Assembly (NCBI RefSeq): GCF_030247195.1
Contig: NC_080670.1
Coordinates: 164,124,080 to 164,188,079, forward strand
DNA length: 64,000 nt
Source: Topomyia yanbarensis
Taxonomy: Eukaryota > Arthropoda > Insecta > Diptera > Culicidae
Direction of reading: 5' to 3'
Shown: piece by piece, positions 9,671 through 22,654 of the stretch
How positions within the stretch are numbered: position 1 is the stretch's first letter
Layout: the number at the start of each line of letters is the position of its first letter
Position numbers and translations under genes: made by a program
The notes under the pieces: model-generated
What the model was told of the DNA's origin: nothing
What the model saw: only the letters and a program-made list of their open reading frames with translations
The model's database searches: none

Positions 9671-12600
9671 TTCACTCCGCAGCCGGGGGTAACAATACAA
9701 TATTGTTTGTGCACTGATATTATATGGACTGCTTGTGCGATAGGCACCGATCGGCTTGTAGGTAGAATTGACTGTTTCACTTGTCCGGGTCGATTTTTAG
9801 CTTTTGCTCAAGGCTGAATTGTGTTTTTATTATTTTTTTCATTATTTTTTTTAACAATGTATTTGAATTTTTAACATTTTTGTTGTAGTTTTTAACATTT
9901 TTTTGTTTTTTTTTTTTGAAAAATTTCACCAAAAAATATTCACACAGAAGAAATAATTCCCCAGAATCGCTATCATATTGTTTTGCTGCACAAATTGCGA
10001 TTTTCGAACAATATATATTGAAAGTAATGCATTCAAGATCTCATACGTCCTTTTTAAATACTACTCTTGAATAAAAATGGTTTTTATAATATTGTAAAAT
10101 ACTTAGTCTCCATATAGATGAAACGTAAAAGGTTTCATCAGAATCAAAGATGGTTTTTCTTAAAAATGAATGAAACTTTAAGCTTTTCACAATACAGTTT
10201 CAAGAAGTAGACTCAAAGTAGTAAGAAAAAATGCAGGATAGACATTGTATGCATGCTGTTGGTGTAGTCCACAAAACTTTTTCGAATTTTTGATCTGTCA
10301 CGTTACAAGTTATTTGGTTTCCATTACTTCACAACTGAAAATAAGCAATAATCCATATTCATCTAAATTTTTCAAGCAATATCATCAAATTTAAATTAGA
10401 CTACGATGAAAATATGTGGTAGCAAGCAAAAAGTTGACAATATGGATTTTGTTTACCTTTTTATCTCCTTACGGTCTTTTAGTCATTTTCAGGTCACGCA
10501 AGTAGCATCAACAAACTTTTATAAATGACAGACATGGAATTGTTTTCTGGATTTTTAATATTAGAGGTTATATACATACGCAAAACAAACAGTTTGGCGC
10601 AAAATTTGATTTAAAAAAATTTGCCTGTGGTTGCCATTTTCGGAGCCTTGACCATATACACACGCATTCACACATTAGACTGTCTTGTGGTTGAATTGAT
10701 AGTAATTGATATGATAGTAATAAGCACAGCTTCCCGTGCATACTATTTGTAGTAAAATGAGGGTGCAAATTTTGAAGGCAATTGGTTATTTCCAGACTTT
10801 GCGTACCGTATTTCAAATTTGTATGGAATTTGCATAAGAAAATACTTTTTACATCACTGCTCATACAGAACATTATTATACTCAAATTGAAAGACCAATG
10901 TATAGTTCAAAATTTAATTATAAATTTTTCCGAAAACAGTAATTTGCTACAAGTTTTCTTATGAAAATGTTATGACGATTTTACGAGATAGAAGGGTCAA
11001 ATTAATTGCAGAAATTTATTGTTTCTGTCAGTACTGTAAATGTCATTTTTTCGAGTGATTCTTCGTATCATTAGATTAACCTTGTGATTGTTCAAAGTTT
11101 TCTTCTTTATTTCTTCTTAGTATTCTAATGACCACCATTTGTTCGATGATTTTTACTAATCCTAAGTTCGAAACTATAATATGTGTGACGGTGTATGTAG
11201 CTTCATCATGTCACATCCATGGAGTGAAATACCGATATACCGTCAGCTCGTGATCGAGAGCTCCAAGCTAAATCCTCGCTATCATCATGCCTCAAGAACT
11301 TTGCGAGAGTTGAGTAGTGCAGTGGACCCTGTCCGGGGTCCGGCATCAGGTACAACACAGGGCAGTGCAGCGAACAGACTGGACAGGGAGCTAAATCTGG
11401 TCTGCGAAGTGAAACTTGATCGTAGCTGGTCGCTCTCGGTCGGTCGTGCGGATTAGCTGGATTGGATGGTAAAAATGGAGGAAAGAAACGAAATATAAAT
11501 GCCATGGAATGATGATTATAAAATAGCTGTAAATAATTTAAATATTTCTACAGTTTTACTGCTTCTCGGCGGGAAAGAAAAATAATGAGATAGATAGAGT
11601 GGGAAGGGGGAGAGGGAATCGTGCGAGGGAGAAAGAGAGAGAGGGGACATGCGATCAGCAACGACACTGCGAAATAGATGAGTTTTGTACAACGAAAGAA
11701 ACAGAACTCGCTTTTATACTTGAAATAGGTGAGTGAAGTGTTGCCATGCTGATTTGCTTCTTCTTCTTTCGGGTTACTACTTCCATGTGACGTTTTATAC
11801 TGTTTTGAAATTGAAGATAGATGATCTTTTCTGCTAAATAATCGCGCAAAGTTGTTTACCAAGCAAATATTTTGTAATGAGGTTGAATTATTGGTTTTAA
11901 ATACCTTATTGACCACACTGCGTCAACTATTACACTGTTAATATAGAAAAAATTAAGTATTCCGAGCACCAATCAATGTATTATTTCGGAGTAATTATAA
12001 AAAATAACAGAAATCGACTCAATTTTGAAACACTGTGCCGCTGCCGCTGTTTTCAAACGAACTCTACATATTCTGCCATATAATTTTCGAAAAAAGAATT
12101 AATTTCCAGCATCGTTAAAAACCTTGATGATGATTGCTACCACCTATTAGAACACAAACATACCAATGAATTTTATGGTGCTGCGAAAAGCAACATATCG
12201 TAAACACGTTGCGAATATTGATCCATTTTATTTGGAGCTAAGTTTAAAGCTGCCCTACAGACGCTTCGGGTGCGGGGGTGGTGGGCGAGCTACCCTACAT
12301 TACACCGTATAAGTATCTTTTCGGAAAAGCCTGTGTACTTTACGAAACGTCCCAAAGACGTGCTAAATGGCACGCTGCTGGCTGCCACACACCGATCTCA
12401 CGCTTGACGACGCGGCGACGCAAGCGACGTACGCCACATTCCAATGTGATTTTGACATTTTTGCAGTATACTTGCTCTGTAGCTATATTTTCGCACTAAA
12501 CAGAGGTTCATTTTTTGCAGCAAGCTTCAAGTCCCCCTCCCCGCGTCCCCAGCGACTGACCATTTCACTATGTATAACACAGCTTCACCCCCGCCGTCCA

Positions 12601-13380
12601 CACCGGGTTGATGCTGTAGACTGACCTCGCATCACTTCTTTCTTCCGTGTTCTTTTCAGTGACGGTCGTCGTATTTTTTTTTATTTCTCGTTGGTCGCAA
12701 AATTCCATCGGATGAGAATTTACCGCACAGTTTTTTTTTATTTAAATTCCAATCGAGCAACGCAACCACCCGCCACTGCACTGTTTGCATAAACTTCGGA
12801 TTGGTACACTGCCGGTTGGATGATTCTAACTGGTTTTGTGTTTTCTTTGCGGTGTTAATTTTTTTAGAGTGGTAACCAAAATAAACATCGACATTAGAGA
12901 ATGTTTAGAAAGTACAGACCCAATTGTGCCTCAGAGGACCTCTTCTAGTTCCGACGCGTCTAACGTTATCATATTTCCAAAATCGCAGTTACCGATGTAG
13001 CACTATATTTTCAGAATTTTCGATGAAGATCGGGCTTTTGGCGTCCTATATCATGTGTCCAATTCATATCGAATACAGCTGTCTGCACAGGTGTTCACAT
13101 GGGTGATGTCAAAAGGGGCTTGCATCTTGCATCATCCATTCTGTCACGAAGAATATGCTTTTGACCATTCTTGGATTATATGAGGGATTCATAAACAAAT
13201 TATGCTTGAATTGCTGAAATAAAATGAATTTAATTTAGAATTCAATTAAATTCAAAATTGTATTGAAACCCCACTCCCCCGAGATATTTTGAAGAAACTT
13301 GAAAAAATTGAATATGTTCAACAATAATATGCCTAATTTTTTTTCTCAAAGTTTCATTTGTGTTTTATCTTGTGAGAACA
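9671..13380. other. Unassigned flank between elements
   Basis: 9671-9800 is probably the 5' end of ORF1-only copy A. The rest is AT-rich with no supported gene. 11180-11460 and 12240-12640 are more GC-rich, and a GA-rich run lies at 11590-11645. The open frames there lack start context, splice signals or known domains. Upstream regulatory sequence of kibra is possible but not demonstrable by eye. Confidence 0.4.
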
Positions 13381-13384
13381 TTTC

Positions 13385-15660
13385 TTTGTAGTGACCTTGA
13401 CACATACCGCCGAGGACTACAACGAGTAGATCGCGGCGAAGTTGGGAGCTAAGTGGCTGATTGTATCGTGACAAAACTGGGAACTTATTGCTTCACGAAA
13501 CGGACATCGGTATCGAGAGAAATTCCGCCACATTCTGTAGTCCTTGACTGACGGCGAACATGGACTGGAGAGTGTGCGAGAAGTATCCCCATGGCGACCA
13601 CCAGTAAATTCGCTACCGCATCGGTCAAAGGAACCCTGCTACAGCACGGAGAAGGACGACCGGCAAGCTAATGTGGAAGACGAATGTCTTAAACAAAAAA
13701 CTTTTTGTTGAGTCACTTCGGCAAACAGCGGAATCAAGTACGTTGATGCAACTGATGATGATGATGGTCCCAGTTGATCTAACAAGAAGGATTGTGACGG
13801 CTTGTAATGTTAAAATGCCACGATAACTGGAGTCATGCAGTAGACGCTGCTAGTCTTAGAGCCAGAAGGCGGGCTTTGAGAGCAAGATCGGAGAGTTCGA
13901 GAGGAGTGCAAACGACGTTTCGAGAAGGGACGCTTTAAAAAGCTTAGCAAGCCAGTTTTTCCATAAGTAGCAATGCTGAAGAGTAGACGCCTATCCCTGG
14001 GGAACGCGTGCTGAGTTGTCATAACAAAGATGAGAGCCCGTCGGCACCAGCTGAAATATGCCCCGGAAACCTAAAGCGACAAACGACGAGCTCAAAGAAG
14101 TGTCGATGCGACTAAAATAAAAGAAAGCCCCCGGTCCGGATGGAATACCAAACGTGGCGCTGAAAGCTGCGATCCTGGCATATCCGGACATGTTCAGGAT
14201 GCTAAACAGTTTAGATGATGGCAATTTCCACGAAAAGTGGAAGGTACATAAGCTGGTGTTGCTGCCAAAGTCGGGGAAATCACCGGGCCATTCAGCCTCG
14301 TATAGGCCGCTGCACCATCGCTACACAGAGGAATGAGCCAGATCCTGGAGAGCTACTTCCAGAATAGAGTACTGCTGTACGAGGCGAACGAAGGGCAGAA
14401 GTTAATGCGAGTCGCAGCGGGCGTTCCTCAGGGCTTCATTCTCGGTCCAACTCTTTGAAACGGGATGTACGATGGGCTCTTAACACTGCGGCTGCCTGGG
14501 AAAGTGAAAATCGTGCGTTTCGCGGATAACCGTGATGAGTGAGACACTTGGAGAAGTGGAGGTGACGGAGACAATAGACACGATCGAGAGTTGGATGAAC
14601 GGGGTCAAGCTGCAAATAGCTCACCACAAGACGGATGTGTTGTCGGTTATCGATTGAAAAGCGGTTCAGCGGCTACAGATAACCATCGAACGGCATGTGA
14701 TTGCATCGAAGCATGCACTGAAGCAATTGGGAGTGATAATCGACGACCGGTTGAGCTTTAACAACCACGTTGATTACACCTGCGAAAAGTTGGTCTGTTA
14801 TCTAGTGTTTCGTCATCGATACTGCGATGTGGGGTTCCAACCTGGGGTGCGGCGCTGAAAACCAAACGGAACCTCGAAAAGTTGAACAGGATGTTCCGTA
14901 GGGTATGGTTGTACGATAGCGAACATAATAATATCTTCGAAGGCAGTATGCGTTATCGACAAGATGATCCCCATCTGCATCACCCTGGCGGAGGATATCA
15001 AGTGCTACAATCAATGAAACGCAAGAGACGTGAGAAAGATAATGAGAATCGATTCGATGGTGATGTGGCAGCAGGAATGGGACAATACGGAGAAAGGAAA
15101 GTGGACCTAGCGGCTCATAAGAAACCTGTCGACGTGGGTCAATAGAAAGCACGGAGAAATGACCTTCCACCTGAAATAGCTCCGCAACGTCACCATTGTG
15201 CCCGGAGTGTGAGATACCGGTCGTCGAGGAGACACCGGTCTTTGAATATTCAAGATTTGAAAAGGCGTGCAGGGAGTTACTTAATACGGGAGGATCGCGC
15301 ATCAACCCGGATAATGTAGCCTACAGAATGACAAGCTATGTAGAGACGTGGAACACAGTAAATAGAGTTATGATGTACATCATGACCGTTTTACAGCGGA
15401 AACGGCGTGATGAACGTCGAGCAACGGTTTCGGGAGAGCAATCACCGCCAGGGAACTCTCCGCAGGAAAAAGCTAGATCCATCTCCGAGGACTAGTCGAG
15501 TAGACTGCAACAAAGCACTCTCCGTTAGCGTATAGTAAGATTCACCGTCACAAGTCGGAAGCTCAACGAGGAAGTGATACTAAATGACACAAGGGAACCG
15601 AAGGGCTCAGTAAATTAGAAAGTCTGAAGTTTGCCGCCCAGATTGTTCTCGTAGGGGAAG
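13385..15660 (+). pseudogene. R1-clade LINE ORF2, decayed copy 1
   Basis: Heavily mutated R1-type ORF2. 13390-13700 is the endonuclease end. RT begins near 14100 with KKAPGPDGIPNVALKAAI, followed by GVPQGFILGPTL at about 14420, and a broken FAD-N box near 14520 where the catalytic FADD should be. Thumb sequence and the C-terminal zinc motif CPECEIPVVEETPVFE (15196 on) follow, then VLQRKRRDERR and a 3' region to about 15660. Many stops and frame changes. The same family lies in reverse at 40580-43790, sharing for example CTTGACTGACGGCGAACATG (copy 1, 13541) and matched RT phrases AILAYPDMFRML. Confidence 0.82.
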
Positions 15661-17490
15661 AGCGCTAATTCTCGACCCACAACTAGCTTTCCTAATACCA
15701 TACAGAAAAGGCCACATTGTGTAAATGATCGAAAACTGGTAGTGTGTCAAGCATGAGTGCTGTAACCCTACTGAAAGAACTAACTACTAAATAGTTAGAT
15801 AGGATTGTATGCTGTGCACATAAAAAACCTCTTCCCGAAGTAATACCGGGGATACGGTCGCAGCAACATTGAACGAGCGGAACCATGCTTCTAGAAAGTT
15901 GTAAATTCTGGATCGGCTATATCTGGTGAACATGTAGTGCCTTACGATATGCAATTTCTTCTCTCAGAGGTGGAGCTTGCAGTGCGAACGTAGTTGCCTA
16001 ACTGCTACAAATCAATTGTTAGCGTAATCATTTTTTTCTGCTATAACAAAGTTAGTACAATTAGCGATGGATTCACCACCAGGGTGCAAAAATGAAAAAT
16101 CTCTATCAGTTCATTTTTCTACTGCATTCGTTATACCTTAGGAGTTTCGATGGTCAGGTTAGCGTAGTCAGCTAAAGTTCCGCAGCCAAAAGATGCGCAC
16201 AAAACTTGCTCATATAAATCGCTGATACTCCATGTTGCCCTGTACGGCCATGAGGTATAGAAAAGAAGTAGAATATCGATTGCTCGATGTGTTTTAGAGA
16301 AAACATTTCACTTTATCATCACCCCGTGTTATCGTGTTTGGGAGAACACGGACCTAGATATTCGTGGATGATTACAAAGGGCTGTCAAAGATCATCTGGT
16401 AGATTGTCTTCTTCAGGAGTCCCGGCTTCAGACACTCCATGTTTTAAGGAGTCCCAATCCAGGGCTCATCGCGTGGACCAAGGCACTTCCAGAGGGAGTT
16501 TGGCCCTAAACCCTCATTGTACATTATGTCCACTATGACATAAGGGTTTTTGAAATCTTGGGCGCAGTTGTGGGCGCCTTTGTGTATCGTGGTGAGGGTC
16601 ACTAGCGTTTGTATGTTAACGTGTACGATCGCGTGGGGTTTTGTACGTCGCGTGTGATAGCATGTATGCAACATCGCGTGTATACATTCCATTTGGTTAT
16701 GCGTTTATGAAGTTGATTTTGTAACCGTTTGGCCATTTGCATATTCGCGTGTATTTTTGAATTATTGCGCGGACGGTAAATATGAAAAATGATTCTCAGT
16801 TTGCGGCTCGGATTCTAGAGGAGAGTAAGTTCCCCTATATAACTACAGTCCTTGGTCATGTCGCCACGGAACGTGTGGATATGAGCGACATTTTTTTGAT
16901 TGATCCAACTGAATGCATGGGCTTAGGTTACTAGGACCTAGGGTAGAGGCTTCCAGACGTAATTGATCCATGGTCGCACGAATACGGGCATTTAAAGGTT
17001 TACGTTTGAGACCGTGTTCGTAAATACGGGACACAGTTTTAACAATCCTCAAATCGTCGCTAAGGCCAGAGCACCTCCAGAGAGAACATGGCTCTAAAAC
17101 CACTTTGTACATTATTTCCACCATGGCGAAAGTGGATAATAAAGGTCTCCAAGTTTATTACTAAATTTGATTACAATGTAGTTTAACTATACAGAAAGAA
17201 TTCGTAACCAATGTTTCTAAGTGATAATCACTGTAATACTGCCATAGTGGAAAGCTCCCGGACTACGTCAACACTCTTAATTTTTTCTGCCGAATTTCAG
17301 CATTTTTTGCAACTTTTGGCGAGATTTGAACAGCATAGCACTCGGCAAATTAATTTTTCGCTGAGAAATTGCCGAGCTCAACTACATAAGTGTGAAGGTA
17401 TCATGCCGAGGGGTTTTCAACTGAAGTTAAATTTGAACCTAATGCACTGCATCGAATGAATTAATGGCAACGAATGAGACATGACTCGAG
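15661..17490. other. Unassigned; contains a duplicated about 95-bp motif
   Basis: No gene. About 95 bp at 16443-16540 recurs in the same orientation at 17036-17125: GCACTTCCAGAGGGAG and GCACCTCCAGAGAGAA, followed by a CATTGTACATTATGTCCAC type phrase. 16600-16765 is dotted with TCGCGTG repeats. 17285-17400 contains several GCCGA/TCGGC repeats of the kind seen in mosquito MITEs. None can be assigned to a named family. Confidence 0.45.
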
Positions 17491-17494
17491 CATG

Positions 17495-17645
17495 TCAATA
17501 TTTCTGAGCTCTGGGCTGGACATGTAGTGCGAATGACCCCGCACTAGCAGGTTATATGCAATCGCAGACGATACGCATGCGGTGAGCGTCCGATGAAATT
17601 AGAGAATGGTGGCCAAAGTTCGAGCATCCTGAAAATGTAAAATGT
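17495..17645 (+). pseudogene. Possible LINE ORF2 C-terminal scrap
   Basis: The translation LWAGHVVRMTPH, a stop, then RRRYACGERPMKLENGG resembles the conserved end of RTE-type ORF2 (compare RWEGHVARMPDNNPAK at about 62870-62920). Only some 45 codons, broken by a stop. Confidence 0.35.
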
Positions 17646-18154
17646 ATTCGGTCATGATTCGGAGAACACGCATTGTTCGGCTACGATGATGATCTATAAA
17701 GAACCTAGCTACGGACAGGTAATATCAAAAAAATCAAGACGTGAATGTGGTCCATGATATGGCCTGCGCACAAAGCCGACAAATAATTATAGTAAAACCA
17801 TGAAGCTACAATGCAAAATACTTTTTTATTCGTTTTTCATTTTTTATTTCGATTTACGTAGCTGAACTTTCTTTTTATTTTTTAACGACATGCAACTAGC
17901 TAGAGATTACTAAGTAAGGAAAGTTATGAACATTTTTGAGCCATAGTACTCAATTGAGAGCAAGGATGTGAAATATACAGATCGGAAAACTAGAAGTGGC
18001 TGGATCATTAGAAACAGGCTTAAAATCTGGCGGACTAATCTTTTGTTTTCTACTGGCAGGAGTTGAGCTTAGGCGGTGTTACACTCAAGTTTACCAGAAT
18101 GTCTCACAGTAAAGACATATTTGTCGCTCTTTATCATGAGAACCTGACCTGACC

Positions 18155-18290
18155 TGACCGCATACGCGTGACTTGCCATTGCGAGTGGTAATCTTTTTTT
18201 AGCAACGGTGTAATATTTGCTTCCTCCGCAACTGCATCTGGGGGGTCATTCATATCTCTCTCTCTTCGTCGTATACATTCGTATCATCGA
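18155..18290 (-). mobile_element. ORF1-only LINE-like element, copy C, 3' piece
   Basis: Aligns with 58165-58250 of copy B: TTGCGAGTGG-AATCTTTTTTT against TTGCGAGCGGAGACCTTTTTT, then CTGGGGGGTCATTCA against CAGGGGGGTCATTTA. This is the end of ORF1 and the start of its 3' UTR. The matching upstream part is displaced to 19247-19410 by about 950 bp of other sequence. Confidence 0.55.
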
Positions 18291-18974
18291 ATCGTAGACG
18301 TCTTACCCGGAAAGGTGGGAATATCGATTGCTAACTTGTAAGCAAACGAAAGCTTTAGGATGGCAGCTTGAATCGACCTAAAGCGTCGAAACCAATCTTT
18401 CTGTTTTTAGATTCGTAGAATAACAATTTTGTATACTTTATTACACGAGTTTTTCAACTTCTGATTGCAAGGATATTAATTTATAAAACATAATATACAC
18501 ATTTTAAGATTTAAGCTGTAGTCAGCTCAAATTTGACAGTTTGCACGACACCACCCGCGTTACGGTTTGGTACGGTCAAGGTCGTGACAGAGCTTTATTT
18601 GACGTGTTCTTGTTGTTAGATCATCAGAGTTGGAATCGTCGTGTGATGGGGTATATAATCTCTTTTACGCGTCTGATGGTATGGTATTCGCGCCAGGAGA
18701 GCTGCTCCGACATCTCCAATGTAGTTTCCGGAGCTACTCTAAACCTCCGTAAATCCGCTGGGTGGACAGGACATAGCTTTTTTAATCAATTCTTTAAAAA
18801 AGTGGAAAGTAGGGTATTTTTCACAAGGGAACCCGGATCGTGCCATGTCTTTCATAGACAATGGTTTAAATGCACAAATATTTGTATCTCGGAGATCGCA
18901 GCTAAGCCAAGAATATACATACTTTAACCCTAATGTACAACTTGGGGTAAAATTTTTTTTGTACGGTTTTATGT

Positions 18975-19195
18975 ATCATCACCTGACTCGAACCCGAGAA
19001 TTCCAAATTTGAAAAACTCGGCCCGACCTGAAGACGTGAAAGTTTAAAATTTCAAAATTCAAACTCGGCCCATGCTCGAAATTTTCAAACTTGAAAAAAC
19101 CCGGGCCCGACCGGTACCTGAGAATTTTTAATTTATGGAACCCGACACCCGTCGGGAACGCATCGGTTTCGGGCTCAAAAACTTCGACCCCAGCT
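18975..19195. repeat. Degenerate CCCGA/AATTTGAAAA repeat array, copy 1
   Basis: Irregular tandem units built of CCCGA followed by AATT/TTTCAAATTTGAAAA, about 20-30 bp each. The same type of array recurs at 22655-22915. It lies inside the sequence interrupting ORF1-only copy C. Confidence 0.6.
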
Positions 19196-19246
19196 ATCCC
19201 TAGTTCTTCCTAACTTCCTCCCGGTACGAGTCACGAGTTTGAACCC

Positions 19247-19410
19247 CCCGTCATTGGTAGTTGCTTGCTCATTGATGGTATTGGCTGTTGAGTTTGTGGT
19301 GCTTGAGGCGACTTTTGCAGTTGTCATAATTGGTTGAACAGCAGCCACAATTTTGGCAACTGTTTGTGTTTCAGGTAATGTTATTGGAGATTAGCTTTTC
19401 TTTCAGTTCC
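19247..19410 (-). mobile_element. ORF1-only LINE-like element, copy C, ORF1 piece
   Basis: Minus-strand translation TQTVAKIVAAVQPIMTTAK matches PQTVATFVAAVQTIMTTAK in copy B (58257-59060), followed by a Ser/Thr/Asn-rich tract. A fragment of the low-complexity C-terminal part of the gag-like ORF1. Confidence 0.75.
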
Positions 19411-19551
19411 GTCTGAAAATCTCACTAATTGAGAAATAAAAAAGGACCGTTCAATACTTTGTAGTGGATAATATTTTAACATCCGTATCAAATTATTTAG
19501 CTTTCAAAATGTTTCTTTTTAAACACTATATTAAGAGCTTACTGCAAACCT

Positions 19552-19718
19552 GAGTGCATATAAGGAGAGTGACGACACTGTCAAAATTGGAACAATGTTT
19601 ATTTGTCAGTGTCATTCCAAACGAGTCAAATCCATGTATTTTGAGAAGTCGTTTGTTCGTTTGGAATATTACTGACAGATAATCATGACAGTTGTCTTCA
19701 CTCTCCTTACATACACTC
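19552..19718. mobile_element. Palindromic MITE (167 bp)
   Basis: Arms of about 75 bp: GAGTGCATATAAGGAGAGTG at 19552 pairs with the inverse of 19718 (GAGTGTATGTAAGGAGAGTG), continuing GACACTGTCA against GACAACTGTCA and inner ATTCCAAACGA. One arm of the same family lies at 26405-26495 (TATATAAGGAGTTTACTCGC on the minus strand, then CTGTCAGTGTTATTCCAA). Confidence 0.78.
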
Positions 19719-20197
19719 TGCTGCAAACGACATACAAAATGCGATTAAAGGAAAACATTCACCCTTGAACTTTTTTTTCTAATTTGGTGCTCTTTCTTAG
19801 GTTTGACTTCTTTGTTTTCATTATGAAGGTGCACTTTGAAGTTGAACCAAAAGTTATGTGTAACGAAAACTGGTTTGGTTTTGAACTCTTATAATTCAAC
19901 CATTCAACGAAAAGTTTTCGAAATTTTTGCAAAGATGGTCCTAATATAGTAACAAACGATACAGTCCTATGTCAACAGTTCGTGCAAATCCATAGCGCTG
20001 CAAAATGATAAAAAAGAATTGCTTTGTGAAATTAAATTATCACGTCTATTGTCTTCATTCTATCACCTTTGCTATGCTTTTACTGGGTTAAGTGTCAAAG
20101 AAGCTAACCAATGTAGCTTAAATAGTTGTCAAGTACGACCGACAGTGCCAATCTAGGACTAGTTCAAACTATCGTAGAAAACCAATTTAAACCACAC

Positions 20198-20305
20198 TGA
20201 GCCCAACAAACAATTTTGCTGGATATTGGTTTGAACAGTTATTGTTCAGCTTAATCTCGCGGACCAAAAGCTTGTTCAGCTTTCATTTTTTGTTGGGAGG
20301 TTTGA
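20198..20305. mobile_element. Short MITE-like inverted repeat
   Basis: GCCCAACAAACAATTTTGCT at 20203 is mirrored by the inverse of TTCATTTTTTGTTGGGAGG at about 20297, with AACAGTTATTGTTCAGC between. Similar AATTTTGCTGG-GTTTTGAACAGC sequence recurs at 26632-26660. Confidence 0.5.
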
Positions 20306-20439
20306 ACGGTTGGAAAAATATATGGTCACATTTAGAAAGTAAAGCTCTATCGATGAATATAATTAAGAAAACAAATTATTCTTCATTTATTGCCCCACTT
20401 GACATGTAAAAAACCAGCTACATTCTGTTACCGGTCTAA

Positions 20440-20860
20440 TTTTCACTTACAGTGTTCACACTTTCGAAAGTCAGTGTAGCCCATTGGCAGCGACTTAAGC
20501 CGCACTACCATCTGCACAAACGCCTGGCAACAGACAGAGGCCGCCGCGGCTTTGCTGCGCGAACTCAAACAGTCAAGCGTGATGCGCCTCACACGACCAC
20601 ACGCGCGTAGTGTACCTGCTTGGGGCGCGCAACACACGATCAAACTGTTGCTTGCTTGCTTGTTTGCTGGGCAGAATCCAATAAGCTCTCAACGAACGAT
20701 TGGGTCCGACTACTTGTACAGTCGAATATAGGCACACGCGCACACCAGTTCATCCTTCGTAGAAGCAGTGAAGGAAAAACATTGGAATTTCAATTTAATT
20801 CAATATGGCTGGCACTGCGCTCTGAAATAGTTGATTAAATGTGAGAGTTCCAAAGTGGAA
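20440..20860 (+). promoter_or_regulatory. Candidate kibra promoter region
   Basis: Repeat-free, CpG-rich sequence (for instance GCGCGCAACACACG near 20625 and several CACGCGC clusters) 1.1-1.4 kb upstream of the kibra start codon, the only such stretch near it. It includes an Inr-like GTCAGTG at 20470. No convincing TATA box. Placement is inferred from composition and position, and no transcript start can be fixed by eye. Confidence 0.3.
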
Positions 20861-21914
20861 GGTTTTCTTCGGCGATTGCGCTATTTCCAGACCGCAGAAC
20901 GGGGCATTGCGACTCTATACGGTATCTACTAATCGTTCACAAGACGTGTTTAGTGATTGACCAATTCGCGGATCTCTGAAGTCTAAAAGTTTTAAGTTTC
21001 AAATGCTGAAAATGGTTTCTTTCTTCCACAGAATGAAAATATTGCCTCTCCAGTTGCTGTTTACGTGAAGTACGCGAGGGCCGTTGGTACAAGAAGGAAG
21101 AAATACTCGGTGTGTGCAGAGTTAGCTAAAGGAAAAGTTACAGCCGTCGTCGAGTGTGTGTTATTGGAAAAGCAAAGTTATTCCGTGAAATAAGAGCAAG
21201 CAACTTAGGTATGCGCACAATTGAAGCCAGAAGAGAGCGGTAGAAGGATAAGTGGATTTGTGCGGTTATTCGTTTGCATTCCCCGCAGGGTAGCTCTGAA
21301 ATTTTCCACACATCCTGACAGGAAACGTAAGCCTGGTAAGGTACTGGAGTGCGTGTATTATTTATCGGGATCGAAACATCGGGCAGAGTTCCAGTGCCTT
21401 TGGAAGAGTGAGATAGAAAGAATATCCAGTTGTTTGGAGAAAATCTGCGATGGAGCATAAGTGCAGGGTTTACAGTTTTCCACTGTGGCAATAATAGATC
21501 GAGTCTCAGCGCTAGCATTGTCACCGTTAGTGGAAATTATCTTGTGAAAAGTTAGCTGAAAAGAAAAGTGTGCTACTAGAGGAAAGCCAGTCCGATTCAT
21601 CGAAATCAAAGAGTTGAGTGTCTGGTGTCACGGTTAGGCTCCAGGAAGGTAAAATCTTCCCAAGTGGATCGAATCAATCGAAGCGCCAGGTAATGTGAAG
21701 AAAGTGGCTAATCGTGAAATTAGGAGAAAAAAAAGTCGAAGCAAGCAGTAAGAAGCAATAAAGAAGCGCGAAATAGCTAATAAGAAAGTGTTTGTGGAGC
21801 GCGGAGCGTGCGAGTGAGCGCTGGAAGAAAACAGCAGAAAAAAAAAGAAAAATAGGTTCCTGATCTTGTTCACCGCGTTCGAGGGGCAACCCGCACTGGA
21901 GCAGAGAATAAATT
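20861..21914 (+). other. Probable kibra 5' leader
   Basis: Purine-rich, repeat-poor sequence leading into the kibra ATG. It contains upstream ATGs, including a 79-codon open frame at 21221-21460, so translation of the main frame may be restrained by upstream ORFs if this is all transcribed. A pyrimidine tract with CTTCCACAG at 21029-21040 could be a leader-intron acceptor; no partner donor is certain. Confidence 0.4.
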
Positions 21915-22039
21915 ATGCCAAAAAGTTCCAGCAATGCAGATTTACCACTCGGCTGGGAGATTAATACCGACTATGATGGGAAGGTTTATTTTATTGATCA
22001 TATTAACAAGAAAACCACTTGGATCGATCCTCGTGACAA
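21915..22039 (+). CDS. kibra: kibra first coding exon (N-terminal WW domain)
   Basis: Kibra (WWC family) is an apical-cortex scaffold that acts with Merlin and Expanded to activate the Hippo/Warts kinase cascade; its WW domains bind PPxY motifs. This exon encodes 41 residues plus two bases (phase 2). LPLGWE at residues 10-15 opens a WW domain with W14, W36 and P39; [17 protein letters not shown] is nearly the same as the first WW domain of Drosophila Kibra as I know it. The WW lies at the extreme N-terminus, as in WWC proteins. The start is fixed by an in-frame TAA two codons upstream and A at -3. The exon ends at AA before GTAAGT. No second WW exon is visible downstream, so the gene runs off the window. 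Another WW protein is possible but less likely. Confidence 0.85.
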
Positions 22040-22045
22040 GTAAGT
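22040..22045 (+). promoter_or_regulatory. 5' splice donor of kibra intron 1
   Basis: A perfect GTAAGT follows the last WW-domain codons. Reading through gives AAG then TAA, so splicing is needed. No later exon is recognisable up to 64000, implying an intron of at least 41.9 kb. Confidence 0.82.
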
Positions 22046-22654
22046 ACAAACAAGTCTTTTATGGTGTTCGAAAGATCGATTGAATTAAGACTTATATTGC
22101 AACCAAGAAATATCTCTTATTTTTGGTAATTTATGTCATATCTAGGGTCATCGTAAAACAATCAACGTAATCTGAAATTGTTGATGACATGCTTCTCGCG
22201 GAGTCAAATTTTTGAACAGTACTAGTCTTCGAAAAGCAGTATATATTGATAAGGTTTTATGTGATGTCCGGGAAGAAACCGAAAACGCGTTTTATATGTT
22301 CGTAACTCTCAAATTAAATTTCGGAGTTTTTGCGATAAATTCAATACAAGGGGTATTTTTAAATAATATTGATTTAAGAAAAAAATATGTAATTGTCATT
22401 CAATCAGTATCACGAATATGCAGAGCAATTTTAAACAATTAATTTGATGGTGTCGTGAAAAACTCCAAAGCTATCAAAATATAGCTTGATAAAGTTAGGT
22501 TTTCTCCGTAGTAACCATTGCCTACGACGGTGCGCTACTACTTATCAAAGACTTTTTACTAGCTATAAACATGAGAAAAGGCTTGAATCGAAGCTTAGAC
22601 TGCTCCACCACTTGAAAATACTATCCTTTTAATAGAGATCGTCGGGTTTCATTT

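Noticed and set aside
18541..18927. 128-codon + strand frame
   Set aside because: No domain and no homology in the window; lies in sequence interrupting an ORF1-only element.
21221..21460. 79-codon frame upstream of kibra as a gene
   Set aside because: Lies in the probable kibra leader and has no domain; at most an upstream ORF.
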